From contig CM062381.1 of assembly GCA_031310005.1 (NCBI GenBank), positions 2,046,001-2,110,000 of the forward strand: DNA of 64,000 nt, read 5' to 3'. Source of the stretch: Dactylellina haptotyla. Lineage: Eukaryota; Ascomycota; Orbiliomycetes; Orbiliales; Orbiliaceae. The notes below the pieces were generated by a model that was not told the origin of the DNA, ran no database searches, and saw only the letters and a program-made list of their open reading frames with translations. Below are positions 1 through 10,151 of the stretch, piece after piece; the stretch's first letter is position 1, and every line of letters starts with the position of its first letter. The position numbers and the translations under genes were made by a program.

Positions 1-980
1 CAAAATGAATCCAGCTTTCTCTCCCAACTTGACTCTCACTCTTCTCTCCCTGTAGGGTTTGTCTCTCCCTGCGAGCACCTCCGTACCGTTGTAGAGCACC
101 GCTCCCTTCCTGCCGTTCTGTGCGTCCACTTCGACGTCATTGGAGAGACATCTGCTGGGAAAGGTTGTGTGCTCGGTTCGATATATTTCCTACATCGAGC
201 AATTCTGATTCGCATCGGAACCCGAAAGTTTCCCCAAGCTGCACTAAACAGAAAAACCAGAAAAGTCTCTTTTCCGCTTTTCTTCTCTTTTCTATCCTAC
301 CCCCTAGCCCCCGGCAATTCAATTTTTCATTTTTCATTTTTTATTTTATTTTATTTTTCAGAAAAAATATTTTGTTTTCACCCAGAATTATTGTCATTTT
401 TTGGACACTTGCAAGGGAAAATAATAGGAGGGGCGAGCTTGCAGGCGGATCGGTCGTTTCATATGATAGCACCGGCCCATCAGGTCCCACCTCTCCACCA
501 CAATCTGCTTTGAGATGACACAAGATCTTTTTTGCGAGATTCTTCTGGCGTCAACTTCATACCATCATTCCATTCGTACTTGCGCTTGCGCTCTCCTCTG
601 AACATCTCCACTTTCCGTGCGATTCGTCTGATAGCCCCGCGACATTGCAGGCAGCACGGGATCTTCCCTCGTTTGCTCTGGTGCATCTGTTTCCCTCATC
701 TTATTATTTTGATCGTCGGGCTCAATATAGCTGGCAGCGAAGGCTAACTCTCTGCACCGACCAGGCAACAATCGGACAGAAACCCGCCCCGAAAATAACA
801 GACTTCGGATCCCTTTAGGGCTTTAGAGAGTAGTGTTCCGTAAAGGGCTCGTTCCCCTCCATTATAACCCCTCCTGAACCATCATCACCTACCATTCTGG
901 AAAACAACAGCTCCCCACACAAAGTAAGCATACACAGGCAGTCTTCCGCTCTGGAGGAACCGCCCCTCAAAAAACTCAAG
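1..980 (+). promoter_or_regulatory. NIK1 upstream region and probable long 5' leader
   Basis: Pyrimidine-rich, with T-rich runs near 320-380 and several upstream ATGs that open only short frames. I see no long conserved frame. The last few hundred bases before the NIK1 start probably are transcribed leader, because long CT-rich leaders are common for fungal regulators. A CCCTGTAG motif at about 47-54 could be an intron acceptor of a leader intron that starts outside the window. No TATA box was recognised. The transcription start cannot be placed from sequence alone. Confidence 0.4.
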
Positions 981-3900
981 ATGTCGGTTTCTCCGGATAC
1001 CGTCGACGCAACCACCAAGCTCCTGGCGTCTCTCGCCTCGGGAGGTGTCCTGTTGCCGCTGACAAAAACCAAGCTCCCTGGTGAGGACACCGAGGAAAAG
1101 CGTGCGCTCGAGAGAGAATTGAATGCGCTCGCCAGCCGGATCCGACTGCTGGAACTCAAGGCTTCGGCTGTCAACCCGAAACTCTTCCCCGAAACTCCGA
1201 GCGACCTCCCCCAACCTGCCCTGGCAGCACCCGAACCCCCAGTTGCCGTCGACGCATCCTCCTCCACCTCCACCTCGTCATTTAACGATGACATACTTTC
1301 CACCATCGCATTACCACCGAACGGAAATTCCCAACCCATCGGTATCGAACCTGACCTAGAAGTGCTTAAGCAGCACGTCAAAGCTCAGGAGGGCGAGATC
1401 CAAAGCCATGGGAAGAATGTCGAAGTTTTGGTGGAAGAAATCAACCAACACCAACACGCCCTTCAGAATGTCAACCAGGAGTATAGCAGGGTGGAAATAT
1501 TGGAGAAAGAGCTGAGAAAGAGCCAGCGCGCAAACTTGGCATTCCAGAAAGCATTGAGGGAAATTGGAGAAATCGTCACAGCCGGTGAGTTTTCCTCTAG
1601 AGAAATCCAAATCGTTATCCGAAAGCCTAGCTCACCATAACCTCAATATAGTCGCCAGAGGTGACCTCACTAAGAAAGTCACTGTGCACGATGTCGAGAT
1701 GGACAAGGAAATCGAGATCTTCAAGGGTACTATCAACAACATGACGGATCAACTGCAGACATTTGCGAGCGAAGTCTCTCGAGTCGCTCGAGAAGTCGGG
1801 ACAGAAGGTCGATTAGGAGGCCAGGCCAGCGTCAACGGCGTTGAAGGCACCTGGCGTGAATTAACTGATAACGGTTCGTTTGCGGCCTTTGCTCCCCTCT
1901 ACGATAACCCACATCTAACCTTTTCGACTTTTAGTCAACACCATGGCCTCCAATCTTACCTCGCAGGTGCGAGAAATTGCTGAAGTCACATCCGCTGTCG
2001 CCAATGGCGATCTTTCGAGAAAAATCCATGTCCATGCTCAAGGCGAAATTTTGATGCTCCAGCAGACTATCAATACCATGGTTGAACAGCTTGGAAGGTT
2101 CGCTCTCGAAGTCACAAGAGTGTCGAGAGAAGTCGGTATAGAAGGGCGATTAGGAGGTCAGGCAGAGATCGAGGGGGTCAAAGGTACATGGAGAGAACTC
2201 ACAGATAATGTCAACGCTATGGCTGCAAATCTTACGGAACAAGTTCGAAATATTGGTAAGAGTAACTCTATCGTAAACCATAGTTTGATTAACGACTCAT
2301 CTCCCACTTCTAGCTACTGTCACAACTGCTGTCGCTAAGGGAGATCTTAGTCGGAAAGTTAGCGCAAGCTGCAGAGGTGAAATCCTACAACTCAAAGAAA
2401 CCATCAACAAGATGGTGGATCGTCTTCAAAACTTTGCTAGCGAAGTCACGAAAGTTGCCCGCGAAGTCGGAACAGAAGGAAAACTCGGTGGCCAGGCGAA
2501 TGTGGATGATGTCGAGGGAACATGGAAATCCCTTACGGAGAGTGTCAACGGAATGGCAACTAATCTTACGCTTCAAGTCAGAAATATTGCATCTGTTACA
2601 ACCGCTGTCGCCGAAGGAAACCTTAGTCTTAAGATTGATGTGCCTGCTGAAGGCGAAATTCTACAGCTTAAGAACACCATCAACAAAATGGTGGAGAGAC
2701 TTCAGAACTTTGCGACACAGGTCACTAAGGTGGCTCGTGAAGTCGGGACTGATGGTATTCTCGGTGGTCAGGCCCGAGTCCAGGATGTGGAGGGTGTTTG
2801 GAAAGATCTCACTGATAACGTGAACGTCATGGCTAATAACCTTACGACCCAAGTGAGAAGTATTGCAGATGTCACAACCGCCGTGGCGGAAGGCGATCTT
2901 AGCAGAAAGATTACTGTGCACGCACAAGGTGAGGTGCTAGCGCTCAAGTCTACTATAAACAAGATGGTGGACCGTTTAGAAGTGTTTTCTAGAGAAGTCA
3001 AACGTGTCGCTCGCGACGTCGGTATCGATGGAAAGCTTGGTGTGCAGGCCGAGGTCAACGATGTTGACGGTCTGTGGAAGGAGATTACGACTAATGTCAA
3101 CATAATGGCGACAAATCTAACATCTCAAGTCCGAGCCTTTGCCCAGATTACCGCCGCCGCGACGGATGGTGATTTCACAAGGTTCATTACTGTTGAAGCC
3201 TCAGGGGAGATGGATGCCTTAAAGACCAAGATCAATCAGATGGTGTTCAACTTGAGAGACAGTATTCAAAAAAACACAGCAGCAAGAGAAGCCGCCGAGT
3301 TAGCGAATAGAACCAAGTCTGAATTCTTAGCCAACATGTCCCACGAAATCCGAACACCGATGAATGGGATTATCGGCATGACACAACTTACCCTCGACAC
3401 AGATCTCACTCAGTTCCAGCGGGAGATGTTGAATATTGTGCACAATCTTGCCAATAGCTTACTGACCATCATTGACGACATTCTGGATATTTCGAAGATT
3501 GAGGCCAATCGCATGGTCATGGAAGAGATTCCGTTCTCCCTTCGAGGCACTGTCTTTAACGCCCTCAAGACCTTGGCCGTTAAAGCCAATGAGCGCTTTT
3601 TGGATCTCGTATACAATGTCGATAACGTTGTTCCGGATCATGTTGTGGGCGACTCTTTCCGCCTTCGTCAAGTCATCCTGAACCTTGTTGGAAACGCCAT
3701 TAAGTTTACAGAAAGTGGAGAGATCACCCTGAGCATCAAGCCCGCCGACCAGTCCCGGTGTAAAGATAATGAATACTGTTTCGAATTCTCCGTGGCAGAT
3801 ACAGGTATTGGTATCCAAGCTGACAAGCTGGATCTCATTTTCGATACTTTCTGCCAGGCTGACGGTTCTACAACGAGAAAGTTCGGTGGCACCGGTTTGG

Positions 3901-5039
3901 GTCTCTCAATCTCTAAGCGGCTAGTCAACCTCATGGGCGGAGATGTCTGGGTTAAAAGCCAGTATGGCGTTGGTAGCACGTTTTACTTCACAGTTGTGGT
4001 CAAGCTCGCAGAAACCGATCTTACTTTGATCAGGCCGCAATTGGCTCCGTACAAGGGACACCGAGTTCTTTTCATCGATGACCTTGGTGACCAATCGGGT
4101 GTTGCTGATATGCTGAAACAGCTGGAGCTTGTGCCGATTGTCGTGAAGAGTGCAGAGGAAGCACCCCGAGCGGACCATCCGCTATACCCAGCGAAGAACG
4201 GCATCGCTTACGATGTCATTATCGTGGACTCGATGTCTATGGCACTCAAATTGAGAACATTTGATCACTTCAAGTACATCCCACTTGTGCTGTTATCCCC
4301 AGTGATTCACGTCAGCCTCAAATCAACACTCGACCTGGGGATAACCTCCTACATGACCGTACCATGCCTACCAATCGACCTTGGGAATGGAATGATACCT
4401 GCGCTGGAGGGTCGGGCAGCCCCCTCGATATCCGAGAACTCTAAATCGTTGAACCTGCTGCTCGCTGAGGACAATGTGGTAAATCAAAAATTGGCCGTGA
4501 AAATTCTTGAGAAATATCACCATACTGTCGAAGTCGTGGAGAACGGTTTACAAGCTGTGGATGCAGTTCAGAAGAAGCGATATGACTGCGTGCTCATGGA
4601 CGTGCAGATGCCGGTGATGGGTGGTTTCGAGGCCACAGCCAAGATTCGTGAATATGAGAGAGACTACGGCCTACCGCGGACACCTATCGTTGCGTTGACG
4701 GCTCACGCCATGCTGGGCGATAGAGAGAAGTGCATACAGGCCCAGATGGACGAGTATCTATCGAAACCTCTCAAACAGAATCAACTCATCCAGACCATTT
4801 CGAAGTGTGCCGCTCTCGGAGGAACTCTATTGGAAAGAGGAGTCGCAAAATCAGATGATAGAAGAGTAGTTGCGACTGCGTCACGGCCGCCCTATGATAA
4901 CCGGGCAATGACGTCGAATCCAACCGTTATGAGGCCAGAGGCGAGTACGAGCGCCATGCCACCTACTCCGACAAAATTAACACCTGAAGAGGCGGCGGCT
5001 GATAACAGGGTACGTGGTACTACAACCCCTCCCATATGA
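981..5039 (+). CDS. nik1: Group III hybrid histidine kinase with HAMP repeats (NIK1/DRK1/OS-1 type)
   Basis: Cytoplasmic osmosensing kinase that feeds the HOG MAP-kinase pathway through a phosphorelay. In fungi this family is the target through which phenylpyrrole and dicarboximide fungicides act, and in dimorphic pathogens (DRK1) it controls the mould-yeast switch. Exons: 981-1584, 1652-1873, 1935-2255, 2314-5039, giving 1290 aa. The N-terminal 200 residues are low-complexity then coiled coil. About six HAMP modules of roughly 92 residues follow, marked by repeated GDLSRK, REVG and GGQA motifs. Next come HisKA (SHEIRTP, phospho-acceptor His about 726), HATPase_c ([23 protein letters not shown]) and a receiver domain (LMDVQMP, Asp about 1145). 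No membrane span is seen, as expected for the family. Another intron, 5010-5090 (GTACGT...CTGCAG), would place a stop directly after residue 1281; the two C-termini differ by only nine residues. Confidence 0.96.
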
Positions 5040-6199
5040 CTGACTTTTATGTTCCTTTCACTGCACATATTAAAAGTCGCTAACCTGCAGTAACTGACAT
5101 AAATAGCCGATATTTAGATCTAATAGCTCTTAAAGAAGATAATCTGTAATCCCTAGAATTACTTGGCTTTTTGTTTTTGGTTTGACTGGCAGCACAATTG
5201 CGCAAGGTGCATTTGGGCATATAATCTGTTTTCAGTTTGTTTTGTCGGTTTCTACTATTGGGCATGGAAAAAGATTGGAATATGTTTACACCGGAGCCTA
5301 TCTGATCGCTTGCGCATTAGACGCCCACGGGTATTTTTATTTTTATATATTATTTTCTCTTCTCTGTTTTTCGATTCACGAGACATTTTTGTCTTCGAAG
5401 ACATTTACATTTTGCTGTTGTTGTTGTTGTGTGTTTTTCCGGTTCCGGGTCGGTTTGGGGAGGAAGCTGGGGCAATATCAAAAAATCTGCTTGCACCTTT
5501 TTTATATTTTTACTTTTCCTCTTCTCTTTACCAGCTGCTGGTATTGATATCGCTATAATGACTTCAACTACGGCGGCGGCTGTTCTACATGTACAATTTA
5601 CCACGGTTTCCGGTAAGAGTGGGCGTGTGTATTTTTCCGTGTGGGTTCGTTCCCATCCTCTCCAGCTGCCTGGCTCGTCGAAACCGTGACGAGATGTTTT
5701 CTTTCCCCTTTGACGACGTAAGGGATATGCAGATATATACATAGATATAAGTATGTACCTATCTATCTTCGCTTCTACAAAGCACATGTACACGGTTTTC
5801 TTTTGTCCTGTTTATGTTACCTATCGTTTGAACATTTCCTTCGCCTCCTGTACGCGTACGCTTGAAAAGTGCGGTCTGCAGCCTACTGCTCCTGCCATCG
5901 TCCTTACCACTCTTGAGGGACGGTGATGCTGATAGTGCGGTGATGTATGTGTGCATGTGTCTGTGTGTAGTATGCAGCATGCTCACGTCCGCGATGTCCA
6001 CCACGTCTGGAACTACCGCTTTGGGCCAAGCGATCAGGCCGGATGCATCTCCGCAGAACCCCTCCCGCCCGCCAGGAATGCGACACGAGTCCTTCGTCGA
6101 GGTTCCAGGCCAATCCCGTTTGGTGGCAGGCACACGCTGACCACGGCCTCCGGTAAGCATTACCAGAGACATTATTCTTATTGTTCTGTCGCCGCGTAC
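5040..6199. other. Spacer between NIK1 and UAP1
   Basis: Holds the NIK1 3' region and the UAP1 promoter. T-rich and GT-rich low-complexity runs lie at 5330-5520. Open frames on both strands here are short, overlap each other and show no recognisable motif. Apart from the TATA-like box at its right end I see no specific element. Confidence 0.5.
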
Positions 6200-6207
6200 T
6201 ATAAATA
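6200..6207 (+). promoter_or_regulatory. TATA-like box for UAP1
   Basis: TATAAATA lies about 340 bp before the UAP1 start codon. It is the only clean TATA-like motif in that spacer. If used, transcription would begin near 6230 and leave a leader of about 310 nt, within which a GTACGC donor-like site at about 6365 may start a leader intron. Confidence 0.4.
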
Positions 6208-6306
6208 CACACGGTGCGAACCTCCCCCTCCCGCAACCTCTCATCTCGTCATCCGCAAGAACTCGTCCAGCTCTCCCGTCTTATTATTCGAACAGCAGAG
6301 TACTTT

Positions 6307-6334
6307 CCAATTGGCCTCCAATTGGCCTCCAATT
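6307..6334. repeat. Tandem CCAATTGG repeat in UAP1 leader
   Basis: Two and a half head-to-tail copies of the 11-mer CCAATTGGCCT. Each full copy contains the perfect palindrome CCAATTGG, so CCAAT is present on both strands. It lies downstream of the likely TATA box, so it may be in the leader rather than the core promoter. Confidence 0.7.
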
Positions 6335-6545
6335 ACTCTCCAAGTCGTCAATTCCACTGTGCAGGTACGCCAACATTTTTAGAAATCGGTTCTGTTCCGT
6401 CGTAGTGGGGTGCTGTCTCCTACGTCATAGCTCAAGATAGCTTCGGAGGCCTTGGGAATTTGCTAACCGGCCGCATCGGCTCCATATCTTCCCGATGATA
6501 GTTTAACATCATCCTAAGAATCATAATAATAATAAAAAGGAAATC

Positions 6546-8149
6546 ATGGCTGGTTTGGTCGAATCGACTCTCAAGGCTTTCAACCTTATCGACTCCACCG
6601 CCCCACCCTCCGACGAAGACCTCGCCCAACTCAAGCAAAAGTACTCCGCCGCTGGCCAAGGCCATGTCTTCAACTTCTACGACTCCCTCCCCAACCCCGA
6701 AAAACTCTCCCTCTTCACCCAATTGTCCGACATTGACCCAGTCCGGACTTCCAAGCTTGCCGAGGAGGCCTTGAACCCCGTCAAAACGACCGACGATGCC
6801 AAACCACAGATCGAACCTCTCCCCACAGTTGCTTGCGCATCCACCTTGGACTCCACGGAATCTGACCTTACGAAATACTACAATGAAGGCCTGGAGCTGA
6901 TCGCCAGCAACAAAGTGGCTGTGGTCCTCATGGCTGGCGGGCAAGGTACTCGTCTCGGATCTAGCGATCCCAAGGGCTGCTACGACATCGGCCTCCCTTC
7001 TAAAAAGAGCTTATTCCAGATCCAAGCCGAGAGGATCTCGAGGGTTCAGACCCTATCGGAGGAACACAAAGGCGTTAAGAAAGGCATCAAAGTCGCCCTA
7101 ATTCCGTGGTACATCATGACTAGCGGCCCTACTAGGAAGCCTACCGAACAATACTTCGAAAATAACGATTATTTCGGTCTTGAGAAGAGCCAGGTCATCT
7201 TCTTTGAACAAGGAGTTCTTCCGTGTATCTCCAACGAGGGTAAGATTATTTTAGAGTCCAAGGCCAAGGTTGCCGTTGCTCCAGATGGGAATGGCGGAAT
7301 ATATGCCGCCCTTGACAAGTCCGGAATTCTCAAAGACATGGCGACACGCGGTATCGAGCATGTCCACGCATACTGTGTCGACAATTGTCTCGTTAAGGTT
7401 GCTGACCCGGCTTTCATTGGTTTCAGCGCCTTGAAGAACGTCTCTATCACTACAAAGGTTGTCAGGAAGCGCAACGCAAAAGAGCCCGTCGGCTTGATCA
7501 TCCTCAAGAACGGAAAGCCCGATGTGGTTGAATACTCGGAAATTGACAAGGAAATGACAGAAGAGAAGGACTCGGGAAACAGTGAGCTTCTCAGATTTAG
7601 AGCTGCTAATATCGTCAACCACTACTACTCTGTCTCTTTTCTCAATACGATACCGGAGTGGTCACATTCTCTACCGCATCATATCGCCAGAAAGAAGATT
7701 CCGTATCTCGATGTTGACTCCGGGGAGCAAGTCAAACCCGAGAAGCCTAACGGTATCAAATTAGAACAATTCGTTTTCGACGTTTTCCCTATGATCCCTC
7801 TCAACAAATTTGCGTGCTTGGAGGTCGCGCGAGAGGACGAGTTCTCTCCTCTCAAGAACGCCAGAGGAACCGGCGAGGATGATCCCGACACTAGCAAGAG
7901 AGATATTATGATGCAAGGAAAGAAATGGATTATAAAGGCTGGAGGCCAGATTGTCAGTGAGAGTGCTGACAACGACGGTATTGAGGTCTCCCCACTCCTC
8001 AGCTACGTAAGTAAACTGCTTCTTTCGGATATTGTTTCCACGGTAGAGTATTAACAATTCTGGAATTACAGGGCGGCGAGGGGCTAGATTTTGTTAAAGG
8101 AAAGACAATCACAGGTCCGGCCCTACTTCTTCGTCCTGATGAAGCGTAG
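6546..8149 (+). CDS. UAP1: UDP-N-acetylglucosamine pyrophosphorylase
   Basis: Catalyses the last step of UDP-GlcNAc synthesis (GlcNAc-1-phosphate plus UTP). The product feeds chitin, N-glycan and GPI-anchor synthesis; the enzyme is cytosolic. Exons 6546-8006 and 8072-8149 encode 512 aa, close to the usual fungal length. The nucleotide-binding loop is [17 protein letters not shown] (about residues 129-145), followed by the substrate-binding segments typical of eukaryotic UAPs (IMTSGPT, QGVLPC, APDGNGG, KKIPYLD). The 65-bp intron (GTAAGT...ACAG) splits the C-terminus; without it the frame runs into a non-conserved tail, whereas splicing restores the [11 protein letters not shown] ending common in the family. 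The start is the first Met before the conserved N-terminal helices. Confidence 0.97.
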
Positions 8150-8438
8150 ATTGCGGATTTTGGATGTTTTGTATTAGATTAAAACCAACAGACGTTTTTA
8201 GTTAAAGGGGTTTATTTCTTTCTTTCTGATGAACCAGATCTTCTAGTATCCTATTAAATCGCCCCGCCGTAGACTCTCTAATCTAAACGAACCCCCCCAA
8301 ATCGATATTACATATGGCTTGTGAATGAATGACTTCTTGAAGATTAAGAAAGTTTCTGTAAAAGATGCAGCCGGTCAACCAACGCTTGAATACCATCTAA
8401 TAATAGTAGTAAGGTATATATATTTAGCAAATAGACGT
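8150..8438. other. Convergent 3' spacer UAP1/RPA43
   Basis: 289 bp between two converging stop codons. AT-rich patches suit 3' ends, but no unambiguous polyadenylation signal can be assigned. Nothing else seen. Confidence 0.5.
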
Positions 8439-9461
8439 CTATTCCGCGTTCCCTTCTCTTTTCCGCTTCTTCCTTTCCTTCCTTTCTTTCCTCCGTCTCC
8501 GAGACTCTTCGTCGTCCGGGTCCATACCATGTAGCTGCGTCACTTGCTTTTTATCGACAGTGGCCTGCTGTAATTCGCCGCCTTCAACGATCTCTGGAAG
8601 ATCTCCGTCTTTGAAGCTTCCTTCCAGGGAGAGCATCCCCCCCTCCGTCTTAACACCGGTCACCAGGAATTTCTGAATCCCCTCGACTTCCTTTCCGTCA
8701 AGGTTCACCCAACGACCCATGGCCTGCGTTAAGCCTTCAATCAACTCTGTACCATCCTTCTTGTCCCCTTTCCCCTTCCGCCTTGCCGCGTCGTCCTCCC
8801 CGCTATCCGCTTCAGCCTCGCTGCTCTGTTCATTTTCCTGTGCGGGTACAAACTTCCACCCTTCCGGGATACCCGCTGATGTTACAGCGACGCTAAAAAC
8901 ATTTGCGTACAACATCCCCACATGACTAGGCGACACGTTGTTCACCCAACCTTCAAGCACCATCCCAACCACGGGCTTCCACAACATGAACTCCACAAGG
9001 CACCATACGAACGCAAAGGGCGATTCCCCTAGTATCCTCGCCGCGGGCGATTGGAAACGTAGGTTCTGATGTAGCAAGACCACGCCATCGAGCGTACTGT
9101 CGTATTTGAACACAAGTGGGTCCAGGTGGTCACGTTGGATGCCGACATGCGGGGTTGCTGAGTACGCTGGTGAAATGGAGAGATATCGGGAGGCAGTGGT
9201 GAGGGCGTAGGGCGAGGATACAGCAGCGGCTTTGAGGGTTCGGTTGCCCGGTTGCCTTGTCGATTTCGACGTTGAGGACGACGACGGGTCGGTCATTGGC
9301 GGCGACGGGAAGGCGGCAGTGGAGGCAGCCGTTTGCTTGGTTACCGGACCTTCGATCCTTCTCTTCTTTTTAGTTCGTTCTATCTTGCTGCTCGAGCCGA
9401 CGTCTTGGATCTTGTGTTTCTTGTGCGGTTGTTCGGAGCGCACAGGTGCAACCTCAGCCAT
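8439..9461 (-). CDS. RPA43: RNA polymerase I subunit RPA43
   Basis: Intronless, 340 aa. RPA43 is the Rpb7-like stalk subunit of RNA polymerase I and the docking point for initiation factor Rrn3, so it acts in nucleolar rRNA transcription. The order of conserved blocks matches the family: YLSISPAY, HLDPLVFKYDSTLDGVVL, the ESPFAFVW segment (SHS2-like region), WKPVVGMVLEGWVN and SPSHVGML (OB fold), and a later GRWVN...F.V.GV.....LSLEGS strand set. The N-terminus (first 100 residues) is basic with KKKRR and looks disordered. The C-terminus is also strongly basic (RRRRKERKERKKRKR), a nucleolar-type tail. The start is the only Met ahead of the basic N-terminus. Confidence 0.9.
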   Translation of the reverse strand: MAEVAPVRSEQPHKKHKIQDVGSSSKIERTKKKRRIEGPVTKQTAASTAAFPSPPMTDPSSSSTSKSTRQPGNRTLKAAAVSSPYALTTASRYLSISPAYSATPHVGIQRDHLDPLVFKYDSTLDGVVLLHQNLRFQSPAARILGESPFAFVWCLVEFMLWKPVVGMVLEGWVNNVSPSHVGMLYANVFSVAVTSAGIPEGWKFVPAQENEQSSEAEADSGEDDAARRKGKGDKKDGTELIEGLTQAMGRWVNLDGKEVEGIQKFLVTGVKTEGGMLSLEGSFKDGDLPEIVEGGELQQATVDKKQVTQLHGMDPDDEESRRRRKERKERKKRKREGNAE

Positions 9462-10151
9462 TGCTGTTTCTCAGCGATATATAAAGCTCTCCCGGCCCGG
9501 AAATAGCGGCGGACGTAAATTATGTACTGCAACTCTAGAATTAAGTGGTCATAAAACGCGGAGGCTAGTTTGGGTGCGCATGTATATGCATGTATGTGGA
9601 TGCCAGGTACAAAGATTCGACGAGGTTTGGCGATGTTGGACGGAAGGAAAAAAATTAAACATGCCTAGCCTGGTATCGAGGCTAAAACATGCCCAAATAA
9701 AATCTAAGCGAACATGCAGGCACAGACACCGCAACAAAACACGGTAGCACAGACAGCGAGAGAATGGAATATTATTATTCTTGTTCGCTTCGTACAACGA
9801 GCATCAGTAAAATGATCCTACAGGTGGGCTGGCCATATATATATATATGATGCGAACAATCCAAAGCCAAACCAGACGGCAAGTTAACAGGGGAAAACAA
9901 TCAAGGAAAAGGCACCAGCCCCCAAACGCCGCCAGAAAGTAACTTGAGCAACCTTCATTTCTCAAATTTAGGCCGTCCGGAGCGATATATTCATCAGCAT
10001 ATGAGCCAACATCGAAAAGAGAATACTGTCATGGTAAGAAAAGAAAAAAGAAAAAACAGGTATCCCCATAGCCATGGGCAAAATAAAAGTGATAAAAATT
10101 GGAAAAAAAATAAAAATTCATTACATCGAGGCCAAGAGAGTCGAACCCATT
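9462..10151. other. Spacer upstream of RPA43, downstream of the Munc13-like gene
   Basis: Contains the RPA43 promoter at its left and the 3' end of the Munc13-like gene at its right. A short TA run lies at 9834-9848 and A-rich sequence at 10035-10120. No convincing gene. Confidence 0.5.

Noticed and set aside
9476-9490. GATATATAAAG as a TATA box for RPA43
   Set aside because: It lies only about 20 bp from the start codon, and the motif is in the opposite orientation.
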